In this document: positions 1 to 5,034 of the stretch, in pieces
Position numbering within the stretch: the stretch's first letter is position 1
How the letters are laid out: each line of letters begins with the position of its first letter
NCBI GenBank assembly: GCA_902785445.1
Contig: CACZYN010000146.1
Coordinates: 1-5,034, forward strand
Length of the DNA: 5,034 bases
Source: an uncultured Anaerovibrio sp.
GTDB lineage: Bacteria; Bacillota; Negativicutes; Selenomonadales; Selenomonadaceae
Direction of reading: 5' to 3'
Program-made: the position numbers and the translations under genes
Notes under the pieces: model-generated
Told to the model about the DNA's origin: nothing
What the model saw: only the letters and a program-made list of their open reading frames with translations
The model's database searches: none

Positions 1-729
1 AGTGGCCTTGTCACCTAGGCGACGGGAAATGTTATTCCTGGCAATTTCTGTCAACACTTGCAAATCATTGAAGATTTCTTCCTGGGAACGTCCCGCCTTG
101 ATAACCCCACTGGACAGTACTTCACCTGCCCGGAAAGTAATATCACCTTCCCGCATAATCTGAATACCAGTAGTCAGGTTTTCGTTACGGACCTCCAGCT
201 GTTTATTATCCTCAACCAGCTTGGCATTCCCTTCCTCCAGCTTTTGGTTAGTGGCAGTAAGCTCGGAATTCTTTTCTGTTAACTCCTGTTTAGCAACTTC
301 CAGTAATCTATTGCCTCGCTGCAGTTCCACAGCCCGCTGTTCCAAAGCATTTCTCTGCTCATTGAGTTTCTCTACAGCCTCTTGGGTCCGTTTTAGTTCT
401 TCATTAGTTTTATCCTGTTCGTTCTTTGCCCGTTCCAACTCTTTGGAAGCAGTTGCCAGCCGTGCCTCAGCCTCTGCCATGGAATGCTGTATTTGCTCCA
501 TACCAAACAAAGCAGTACGTACATTATCTGAAACAGTGGTCATTACCGCCAAGGTCATGGTGGTAATGCTAATCCCTGTTAAAATTGTAACCAAAATAGA
601 TGTATGCTTAGGCCGAAGGCCAAACATTGACAGTTTCTTTTTTCCCACTCGGGATCCAAGTCTGTCACCAATAAAAGCAATGGCTCCACCTGTAACAACC
701 AGAACCATAATCAAAAACAGACCATACAT
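1..729 (-). CDS. DUF3084-family membrane-anchored coiled-coil protein, 5' part (C-terminus beyond window)
   Basis: The frame is open for 243 codons from an ATG at 729 to the left edge with no stop, so the gene is partial. Residues 3-22 and 45-66 are hydrophobic membrane segments. Between them lies a basic loop (GDRLGSRVGKKKLSMFGLRPKHT, from about 21) that is characteristic of DUF3084 proteins as I know them. Residues about 77-188 are rich in E, K, Q, N, A and L, lack proline, and read as a long coiled coil. A more mixed segment follows (about 189-243, containing ITFRAGEVLSSGVIKAG), where the conserved C-terminal domain probably begins. The start is firm: an in-frame TGA lies three codons upstream and a GAGGGGGT ribosome site sits 8 bases before the ATG. 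The family has no established function. It follows the LptF/G-like gene by 32 bases, which suggests co-transcription with LPS export. By the positive-inside rule the basic loop is cytoplasmic, which would place the coiled coil in the periplasm (inference). Confidence 0.85.
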   Translation of the reverse strand, partial: MYGLFLIMVLVVTGGAIAFIGDRLGSRVGKKKLSMFGLRPKHTSILVTILTGISITTMTLAVMTTVSDNVRTALFGMEQIQHSMAEAEARLATASKELERAKNEQDKTNEELKRTQEAVEKLNEQRNALEQRAVELQRGNRLLEVAKQELTEKNSELTATNQKLEEGNAKLVEDNKQLEVRNENLTTGIQIMREGDITFRAGEVLSSGVIKAGRSQEEIFNDLQVLTEIARNNISRRLGDKAT

Positions 730-737
730 GCAGAGTC

Positions 738-745
738 ACCCCCTC
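738..745 (-). promoter_or_regulatory. Ribosome binding site of the DUF3084 gene
   Basis: GAGGGGGT on the minus strand lies 8 bases before the ATG at 729. It decides the start, because the other in-frame ATG (745-747) is closed three codons later by a TGA. Confidence 0.7.
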
Positions 746-761
746 ATACCAGATACAAAAA

Positions 762-1853
762 TTATTGGGCGGCTTTGTACATAAGCCAGCTTCCCGTCAT
801 AAGGCCAACAATATTTGGCAGCCAAACAGCCAGCATAGTGTCAACTACACCGCTCTGAGCTATTGCCCCTGCCATAGTCATCAATGTGTAATAAATAAAT
901 ATTATTATTATACTGATAACAAAGCCCCGGGATGAACTGTTACGATTTGGCTGCATTCCCAACGGAATGGCCACCAATGTAAATATCAGACTGGCCATTG
1001 GAATGGTAACTCTTTGATAAAGCTCCGTTTCCAACTTCTTTGTATTAACATATTGGGCCTTCATTATTTCAATCTGAGCCCGCAGCTCCTTCATGGACAG
1101 CTCCTCGGGCTTTTTCTGCTCACGAATTATTTCCTTCGGGCTTTCATTTATTGGCAATAACTGGCTGTCAAAATGCATGGTATGATGCTTTTCACCCTTG
1201 GAAACATCATAGATAATACCAGAAAACATCGTCCATTGATTATCCTGCCACTTGGCATATTCAGCATTTTCCACATGACTAAGTTTACCTTCTTCAAAGG
1301 CCTGCATGGAAATGCCATACATCATATTAGTGTCCGCATCATACTGCCGGGCATAGATTAACCGCTGTATGGTACCTTCCCGAATCTCCTTGATGATTAT
1401 ATGTTCCTGAGATTGAGGAGCCAAATTACCCTTTATTTCATAATTAAGTACATTACTGTAAGCCTCGTTTGACCAAGGAACAACGTATTCATTGAAAGCA
1501 ATAGCAAACACACTGACAATCGCCCCCAAAATAATGGCTGGGGTCGCTATACGGTAAAAACTTATACCGCAGGATTTCATAGCCGTGATCTCACTGTTAC
1601 CCGACAAACGACCAATGGTAAGCAGACTGGCCAGAAGCATTGACATAGGAAATGTCCAGATTATAACTCCTGGTAAGCTTAGCACAAAAATCTTTGCTAC
1701 TGAAGCAAGGGATGCACCATATTCTGTTATATACTGGGCAATTCTGAACAGAGTTCCGGAACCGATAAATACCGCCGAAAATGCACATATGCCAAATATA
1801 AAGGTTTTGAAAACCTCTTTGAAAATATACAAATCTAAAATTCGAATACGCAT
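762..1853 (-). CDS. lptF: LptF/LptG-family LPS export permease
   Basis: This is the inner-membrane permease of the LPS exporter, which with LptB extracts LPS from the outer leaflet of the inner membrane and passes it to LptC. The 363 residues match the family's usual length and layout. Three N-terminal membrane segments (about 13-35, 53-80, 102-122) are followed by a large hydrophilic periplasmic region (about 125-275, the expected beta-jellyroll) and three C-terminal segments (about 283-301, 310-331, 337-358). The loop GRLSGNSEITAMKSCGIS (81-98), with conserved Glu88, matches the cytoplasmic coupling helix that contacts LptB in the family. It lies 11 bases after lptB, and its ribosome site overlaps the lptB stop codon. 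Only one such permease is present, whereas Escherichia coli uses an LptF-LptG pair. A homodimer, or a second copy elsewhere, are both possible. LptF and LptG cannot be told apart safely here, so the symbol is provisional. Confidence 0.93.
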   Translation of the reverse strand: MRIRILDLYIFKEVFKTFIFGICAFSAVFIGSGTLFRIAQYITEYGASLASVAKIFVLSLPGVIIWTFPMSMLLASLLTIGRLSGNSEITAMKSCGISFYRIATPAIILGAIVSVFAIAFNEYVVPWSNEAYSNVLNYEIKGNLAPQSQEHIIIKEIREGTIQRLIYARQYDADTNMMYGISMQAFEEGKLSHVENAEYAKWQDNQWTMFSGIIYDVSKGEKHHTMHFDSQLLPINESPKEIIREQKKPEELSMKELRAQIEIMKAQYVNTKKLETELYQRVTIPMASLIFTLVAIPLGMQPNRNSSSRGFVISIIIIFIYYTLMTMAGAIAQSGVVDTMLAVWLPNIVGLMTGSWLMYKAAQ

Positions 1854-1856
1854 CTG

Positions 1857-1865
1857 CCTTACCTC
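1857..1865 (-). promoter_or_regulatory. Ribosome binding site of the LptF/G gene, overlapping the lptB stop
   Basis: GAGGTAAGG reads on the minus strand. Its GAGGT core (1861-1865) is 7 bases before the ATG at 1853. Its first base is the last base of the lptB stop codon TAG (1865-1867), so the two genes are probably translationally coupled. Confidence 0.6.
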
Positions 1866-2584
1866 TATAATTTAAAGTCTTTACCAAGATAGAATTTTTT
1901 GGCCAATTCACTGTTAGCAATAGTCTGGCTATCACCCTCCAGCAGAATTTTGCCGTTGTTAAGGATATAAGCCCGATCAACAATGTGAAGAGTCTCTCTT
2001 ACATTATGATCGGTTATTAAAATTCCCATACCCCGTTTTTGCAGATATTTGATAATTCCCTGTATATCTGCCACCGCTAATGGGTCTACACCAGCGAATG
2101 GCTCATCCAACAAAATAAACTGAGGTTCCAGCGCCAGACAACGGGCAATTTCCACCCGGCGTCGCTCACCACCAGATAGCTCTGTGCCTAAGCGATCAAC
2201 AACGTGAGAAACATGGAATTCCTCTAATAACTGCTCCATCTTTTTGCGACGTGCTGACTTATCCTTAATATGGGATTCCAATATAGCCATTAAATTTTCC
2301 TCAACCGTGAGGTTGCGGAATATGGATGCCTCCTGGGCCAGATAGCTGATTCCCAGCTGAGCCCGCTGATACATTGGCATACCACTGATTGGTATATCAG
2401 AGAGGAATACCTCTCCCTGGGTAGGTTTTTCCAATCCAACGATCATATAGAAAGTGGTGGTCTTACCAGCGCCGTTTGGCCCCAAAAGCCCCACAATCTC
2501 ACCTTTATAAACCTTCAGGGAGACATTATCCACAACATTTCTCTTTTTAAATGTCTTAACTAAGTTTTTGGCCTCAATATGCAA
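1865..2584 (-). CDS. lptB: LPS export ABC transporter ATP-binding protein LptB
   Basis: This is the cytoplasmic ATPase that powers LPS extraction by the LptF/G-type permease. All ABC motifs are intact in the 239 residues: Walker A GPNGAGKTT (35-43), Q-loop Gln84 in YLAQEASIF, signature LSGGE (136-140), Walker B FILLDE (156-161) with catalytic Glu161, D-loop AGVD (164-167) and switch His193 in TDHNVRET. YLAQEASIFRNLTVEEN and DEPFAGVDPLAVADIQ are typical of LptB and distinguish it from the related amino-acid importers. Length is normal for the family. The start is TTG: an in-frame TAA sits two codons upstream, a GGAGGG site is 7 bases away, and the next in-frame ATG (residue 47) would remove Walker A. 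The gene lies 34 bases after the lptA stop and 11 bases before the permease gene, which fits an LptB-permease complex. Confidence 0.97.
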   Translation of the reverse strand: MHIEAKNLVKTFKKRNVVDNVSLKVYKGEIVGLLGPNGAGKTTTFYMIVGLEKPTQGEVFLSDIPISGMPMYQRAQLGISYLAQEASIFRNLTVEENLMAILESHIKDKSARRKKMEQLLEEFHVSHVVDRLGTELSGGERRRVEIARCLALEPQFILLDEPFAGVDPLAVADIQGIIKYLQKRGMGILITDHNVRETLHIVDRAYILNNGKILLEGDSQTIANSELAKKFYLGKDFKL

Positions 2585-2591
2585 TGATTAG

Positions 2592-2597
2592 CCCTCC
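2592..2597 (-). promoter_or_regulatory. Ribosome binding site fixing the TTG start of lptB
   Basis: GGAGGG on the minus strand lies 7 bases before the TTG at 2584. Together with the in-frame TAA just upstream of the TTG, it makes TTG the only workable start. Confidence 0.75.
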
Positions 2598-2619
2598 AAA
2601 ACATTTGTCCAACTCGTTC

Positions 2620-3330
2620 TTATTTTACCTTTGCCTTGCCATCATCAGCCAAAAATACCGTTAATTTCTTACTCTTTAGGGTATTATTGTCCTGAATAGC
2701 CCAGGCATTACCTGTAAGGATAGCCTTACCGTTTTGTGCTCCTGGATCAGCACCGTAATAATCCACCTGATCACCACCGGCTTCCATGTTATTCGGTGGG
2801 CTTACCATATGGGCATTGCCCTTGCCGATAATCCGGTTGGTCATCATAAAGCCCTCCATATAGTCTGCGGTAAAGGTCCCCTCAGGGCCATCAATCTGTC
2901 CACCGTTAGGAATAAGTACATACTGATTCGTATCAAAGTATTCCACTTGAGGACCAGCAAAATGCTTATCCGCTTTGGTACCATCCACCGAGCCAGAGGC
3001 CACCATATGATTGCTGCCATCGGTAACTACAACGTTAGCAGACATACGCATATCTTCTTTTACAGCTACTGCATGACCAGATACCTTACCATTTTTGGTT
3101 TTTGAATCGAACTCCGCATAATCGCCGGTTACCACAGCATTTCCCTTGGTCATGACAACATTACCGGAGGCATTGGCCAGGCCAGATTCCATATCGTATT
3201 CCACTTCTTCAGCATCCAAAGTGGTTTTCTCCTTGGACGTATCATCAGCTGCATAAATGGTTCCAGAAATAGCCAGGCTGGCAATGCTGGCCAAAACTAT
3301 CGCTTTTTTAATATTATTCTTCATATTCAT
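2620..3330 (-). CDS. lptA: Periplasmic LPS transport protein LptA (OstA-like)
   Basis: LptA forms the periplasmic bridge that carries LPS from LptC to the outer-membrane LptD. Residues 1-27 form a signal peptide: a basic start (KNNIKK), a hydrophobic core (AIVLASIASLAISGTI) and a likely cleavage after Ala27. The mature part is rich in short beta-strand-like units typical of the OstA/LptA fold. LDAEEVEYDMESGLANASGNVVMTKGNAVVTGDYAEFD (38-75) is the clearest. A weaker second copy, about 154-230, includes GKGNAHM, GGDQVDYYG, GKAILTGNAW and SKKLTVFLADDGKAKVK. At 236 residues it is longer than the E. coli protein (185), so it may hold extra repeat units. ATG at 3330 is preferred over Met3 because an AGAAAGGA site (3340-3347) lies 9 bases before it. 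Only 3 bases separate it from lptC, and lptB follows. Sequence conservation in this family is low, so the call rests on fold-type repeats, signal peptide and neighbours. Confidence 0.9.
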   Translation of the reverse strand: MNMKNNIKKAIVLASIASLAISGTIYAADDTSKEKTTLDAEEVEYDMESGLANASGNVVMTKGNAVVTGDYAEFDSKTKNGKVSGHAVAVKEDMRMSANVVVTDGSNHMVASGSVDGTKADKHFAGPQVEYFDTNQYVLIPNGGQIDGPEGTFTADYMEGFMMTNRIIGKGNAHMVSPPNNMEAGGDQVDYYGADPGAQNGKAILTGNAWAIQDNNTLKSKKLTVFLADDGKAKVK

Positions 3331-3333
3331 GGC

Positions 3334-3882
3334 TTAATTTCCTTTCTCAAAATGAGCCTTACCAGTAGCTTTAAATTTCTTAAAACCATTGGTACTCTCT
3401 ATTCTATCGGCCGAAGCCTTCAATTTATCTTTTTCATATTCAAGTTTGGCATCGCCCTTCATGGCCAGCATATCCTCTTCAGATAGCCACTCAATTTCTT
3501 GGCAAGAGAATTTGCCGCCATCGCTGCTTTTTCCTTCTATACCCTCTGTTATGGTCAGATGGTGAGTTTTATCTATAAACACCGCCTTTGGTGCCTTAAG
3601 CTCAACCGTACGACCATCTTCGAAATTAAACACGGCCTTAACATTGGTCAGAGACGCATCCTTGGTATCAACATCCATCTCAATGTTTTCAGCATTTATA
3701 GTCCACAATATCCGGCCATCTTTTTCCTCACTTATGGTATTTCCGTCAAAATTAACCACTCGCTTATCCAGTGGAACACGGACCTCAGTAGGAACCTCCG
3801 GAATATTGGTAACTGCCCAAACAATTAGTATTATCAATAATACTGAAGAAATGGCCACTAAGGCCTTTCCTTTTTTACTCAT
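3334..3882 (-). CDS. lptC: LPS export protein LptC, single-pass inner-membrane protein
   Basis: LptC receives LPS from the LptB-permease complex and hands it to LptA. The 182 residues begin with a short basic stretch (MSKKGK), then one membrane segment (about 7-25) and a periplasmic domain matching the LptC/YrbK family. Features include NFDGNTISEEKDGRILWTI (44-62), ENIEMD, LTNVKAVFNFEDGRTVELKAPKAVF and KGDAKLEYEKDKLKASADRIE near the C-terminus, which pairs with LptA in known complexes. The length fits the family (E. coli 191). ATG at 3882 is supported by a GAGGT site 8 bases upstream and an in-frame TAA three codons upstream. The gene overlaps the acyltransferase gene by 8 bases and is followed after 3 bases by lptA. 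The single Cys127 is not a lipobox cysteine. Confidence comes from topology, motifs and the lptC-lptA-lptB order. Confidence 0.92.
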   Translation of the reverse strand: MSKKGKALVAISSVLLIILIVWAVTNIPEVPTEVRVPLDKRVVNFDGNTISEEKDGRILWTINAENIEMDVDTKDASLTNVKAVFNFEDGRTVELKAPKAVFIDKTHHLTITEGIEGKSSDGGKFSCQEIEWLSEEDMLAMKGDAKLEYEKDKLKASADRIESTNGFKKFKATGKAHFEKGN

Positions 3883-4789
3883 TAGCCATTACCTCGGTCT
3901 TCACAGTATGATGTTTCTGGACCTGTTGTTCTGGTGGTGTATTCCAGCGTTTTTGGAACCATAACCACTGAGTTGGATTGTCCAGAATAATCTTTTCCAA
4001 AATCTTCGTCATTTTATAAGTTAAATCAAATAAATCCTTATCTGCGTCACCAGTATCCTCGTAGCGGAGGACTTCCCCCACCAGTACCTTGTGATGCCCG
4101 TCCGGTTGTCGCAGGATAAAGGCAGGTATTATCGGGGAATTGAATTTCTTGGCAAATACCGCCGCCCCCATTGGCGTAGAAGCGGTTTTTCCTAAAAATT
4201 CGATAAATGCCCCACCAGGACCTGCATCCTGATCCGCTAAAAATCCCAAAATGCGTCCTTTTTTCAGTGCCTTGGCTGCGGACAAGAGCTCGCTGGTACC
4301 TCTGGAGAATATCTCCACATCAATGGTAGCCCGTAAATCATTCAGGGCGTTAGTATAATCCATATTCGGCTGCTGCTTGGCAATGGCACTTACCGGTAAA
4401 TTATTCATGGTAAAAGCCGCAGACAACCACTCCCAGTTACCCACATGCCCGGTAAGAACCACCACGCCCCGCTTTTCTGCCAAAGCTGCCGTCATTCTTT
4501 CCAAATGTTCAACTTCGATATATTTAGTGAAATTCTCTCGGTTGAGGGCCGGCATATACAAAACTTCCATGAAATTTTTTCCCATGTTTATGAAGGACTC
4601 CCGCACCAGCTTTTCAGCTTCCTGCTGGTCAATTTTTAAGGATTCCCGCATCTGCTTTATAGCCAGATTTCTCTGCTTTTTTATGAACTTGTAATATAGC
4701 TTGCCCAATCCGGATCCCATACTCATCAACAAGCTGTATGGCATCCTGCAGGCAACCCAGCTCATAAACATAAGAATTTTATATACCAT
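3875..4789 (-). CDS. lpxL: Lysophospholipid acyltransferase family protein, LpxL/HtrB-type lipid A acyltransferase
   Basis: The likely role is transfer of a fatty acyl chain (usually from acyl-ACP) onto a hydroxyacyl group of Kdo-lipid A precursors at the inner-membrane cytoplasmic face. The 304 residues match the LpxL/LpxM family length. A hydrophobic N-terminal segment (about 3-26) probably anchors it. The catalytic HX4E motif is HVGNWE, with His115 and Glu120. Later family motifs are present: FLADQDAGPGGAFIEFLGKTASTPMGAAVFAKKF (183-216) and QWLWFQKRW (274-282), the usual C-terminal landmark. The start ATG is preceded by GGTGGGGGA, ending 5 bases away. It follows kdsC by 26 bases and overlaps lptC by 8 bases. 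The context strongly favours lipid A over other acyl acceptors, but chain length and acylated position cannot be read from sequence, so LpxL versus LpxM is unresolved. Confidence 0.92.
   Translation of the reverse strand: MVYKILMFMSWVACRMPYSLLMSMGSGLGKLYYKFIKKQRNLAIKQMRESLKIDQQEAEKLVRESFINMGKNFMEVLYMPALNRENFTKYIEVEHLERMTAALAEKRGVVVLTGHVGNWEWLSAAFTMNNLPVSAIAKQQPNMDYTNALNDLRATIDVEIFSRGTSELLSAAKALKKGRILGFLADQDAGPGGAFIEFLGKTASTPMGAAVFAKKFNSPIIPAFILRQPDGHHKVLVGEVLRYEDTGDADKDLFDLTYKMTKILEKIILDNPTQWLWFQKRWNTPPEQQVQKHHTVKTEVMANE
3891..3895 (-). promoter_or_regulatory. Ribosome binding site of lptC inside the acyltransferase gene
   Basis: GAGGT on the minus strand lies 8 bases before the lptC ATG. 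It is within the last codons of the upstream acyltransferase gene, whose stop overlaps the lptC start (ATGAGTAA). This suggests translational coupling. Confidence 0.6.
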
Positions 4790-4794
4790 AAAAA

Positions 4795-4803
4795 TCCCCC
4801 ACC
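4795..4803 (-). promoter_or_regulatory. Ribosome binding site of the acyltransferase gene
   Basis: GGTGGGGGA on the minus strand ends 5 bases before the ATG at 4789. It is close to the start but purine-rich and supports this start codon. Confidence 0.55.
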
Positions 4804-4815
4804 AAAAGCATATAC

Positions 4816-5034
4816 TTATTGGGCCAAATCAGCAACCTTTGTTTTAGCTGTAAAAATATCCAACAAAGACTGCCATTTACCCTGACACTGTAAAATATAC
4901 TCAATTATTTCGCGGACGGCACCATCTCCGCCCCTTGCTTCAGCGATTAATATTGCCTGTTCTTTAACCTCAGGCATAGCATCACCAATGGCACAGCTTA
5001 AACCTACTTGTCCAAGCAGGGGCAGATCATTCAA
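4816..5034 (-). CDS. kdsC: 3-deoxy-D-manno-octulosonate 8-phosphate phosphatase (KdsC), C-terminal part
   Basis: KdsC hydrolyses Kdo-8-phosphate to Kdo and phosphate in the cytoplasm, the last step before CMP-Kdo formation. Only the last 72 codons and the TAA stop are in the window; the 5' end lies beyond the right edge. The visible part begins at LNDLPLLGQVGL, the end of HAD motif IV (normally GDDLNDLP), with Asp3 of the visible part inside that motif. It continues with CAIGDAMPEVKEQA, then GGDGAVREIIEYIL, the C-terminal GGxGAVRE segment typical of KdsC, and ends GKWQSLLDIF plus a short tail. The first visible codon is TTG, which should be read as an internal leucine and not as a start. The nucleophile Asp of motif I is outside the window, so activity cannot be judged. 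Its position before a lipid A acyltransferase and lpt genes supports the Kdo role. Confidence 0.9.
   Translation of the reverse strand: MNDLPLLGQVGLSCAIGDAMPEVKEQAILIAEARGGDGAVREIIEYILQCQGKWQSLLDIFTAKTKVADLAQ

Noticed and set aside
730..761. Possible terminator or regulatory gap between the permease and DUF3084 genes
   Set aside because: The 32 bases hold no GC-rich hairpin followed by a T-run; they mainly contain the ribosome site of the next gene.
221..784. Plus-strand open frame of 187 codons, Ser- and Cys-rich
   Set aside because: It is antisense to the coiled-coil part of the DUF3084 gene. Its composition is the complement of Glu/Lys/Gln/Ala codons, and the minus-strand frame has a clear ribosome site and family motifs.
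1597..1983. Minus-strand open frame of 128 codons across the lptB/permease junction
   Set aside because: It is in a different frame from two genes with full family motifs, and its translation is a shifted reading of them (frame-shifted ends of LptB and the start of the permease).
2560..2604. Short minus-strand ATG frame (14 codons from ATG at 2604) overlapping the lptB start
   Set aside because: It is out of frame with lptB, has no good ribosome site of its own, and is short enough to arise by chance.
2734..3105. Plus-strand open frame of 123 codons
   Set aside because: It is antisense to lptA, shows no recognisable motif, and lptA has a signal peptide and OstA-like repeats.
3499..3964. Two overlapping plus-strand open frames opposite lptC and the end of the acyltransferase gene
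   Set aside because: They are antisense shadows with no motif or operon context.
4377..4694. Plus-strand open frames opposite the acyltransferase gene
   Set aside because: They lie opposite the HX4E catalytic region of a clear LpxL-family gene and have no domain of their own.

Overview
The window is one unbroken stretch of minus-strand genes that builds and exports lipopolysaccharide (LPS). Read in the direction of transcription (right to left) the order is: the 3' end of kdsC (Kdo-8-phosphate phosphatase), an LpxL/HtrB-type lipid A acyltransferase, lptC, lptA, lptB, one LptF/LptG-family permease, and the 5' part of a coiled-coil DUF3084 protein that runs off the left edge. Gaps are 26, -8 (overlap), 3, 34, 11 and 32 bases. 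There is no room for internal terminators, and I see no convincing internal promoter, so this looks like one transcription unit that starts beyond the right edge and continues past the left edge.

The sequence suggests a diderm Firmicute of the class Negativicutes (Selenomonas/Anaerovibrio/Pelosinus-like). LPS genes point to an outer membrane. The strong GA-rich Shine-Dalgarno sites, a TTG start and moderate base composition look Firmicute-like. A single LptF/G-type permease followed by a DUF3084 protein is an arrangement I associate with Negativicutes. The class assignment is inference; no rRNA or other taxonomic marker is present.

The genes work together as follows. KdsC makes free Kdo, the sugar joining lipid A to the core. 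The LpxL-like enzyme adds a secondary acyl chain to lipid A. LptB (ATPase) and the LptF/G-like permease extract LPS from the inner membrane, and LptC (membrane-anchored) and LptA (periplasmic) carry it towards the outer membrane. The LptD/LptE translocon is not in the window. The DUF3084 protein has no established function. Its two membrane segments and long coiled coil, at the end of an LPS-export operon, make it the most interesting item here.

No RNA genes, mobile elements, CRISPR arrays, long repeats or gene-free stretches over 300 bases are present. Apart from the DUF3084 protein the region is a conserved envelope-biogenesis operon, and I find no strong sign of an undescribed system.
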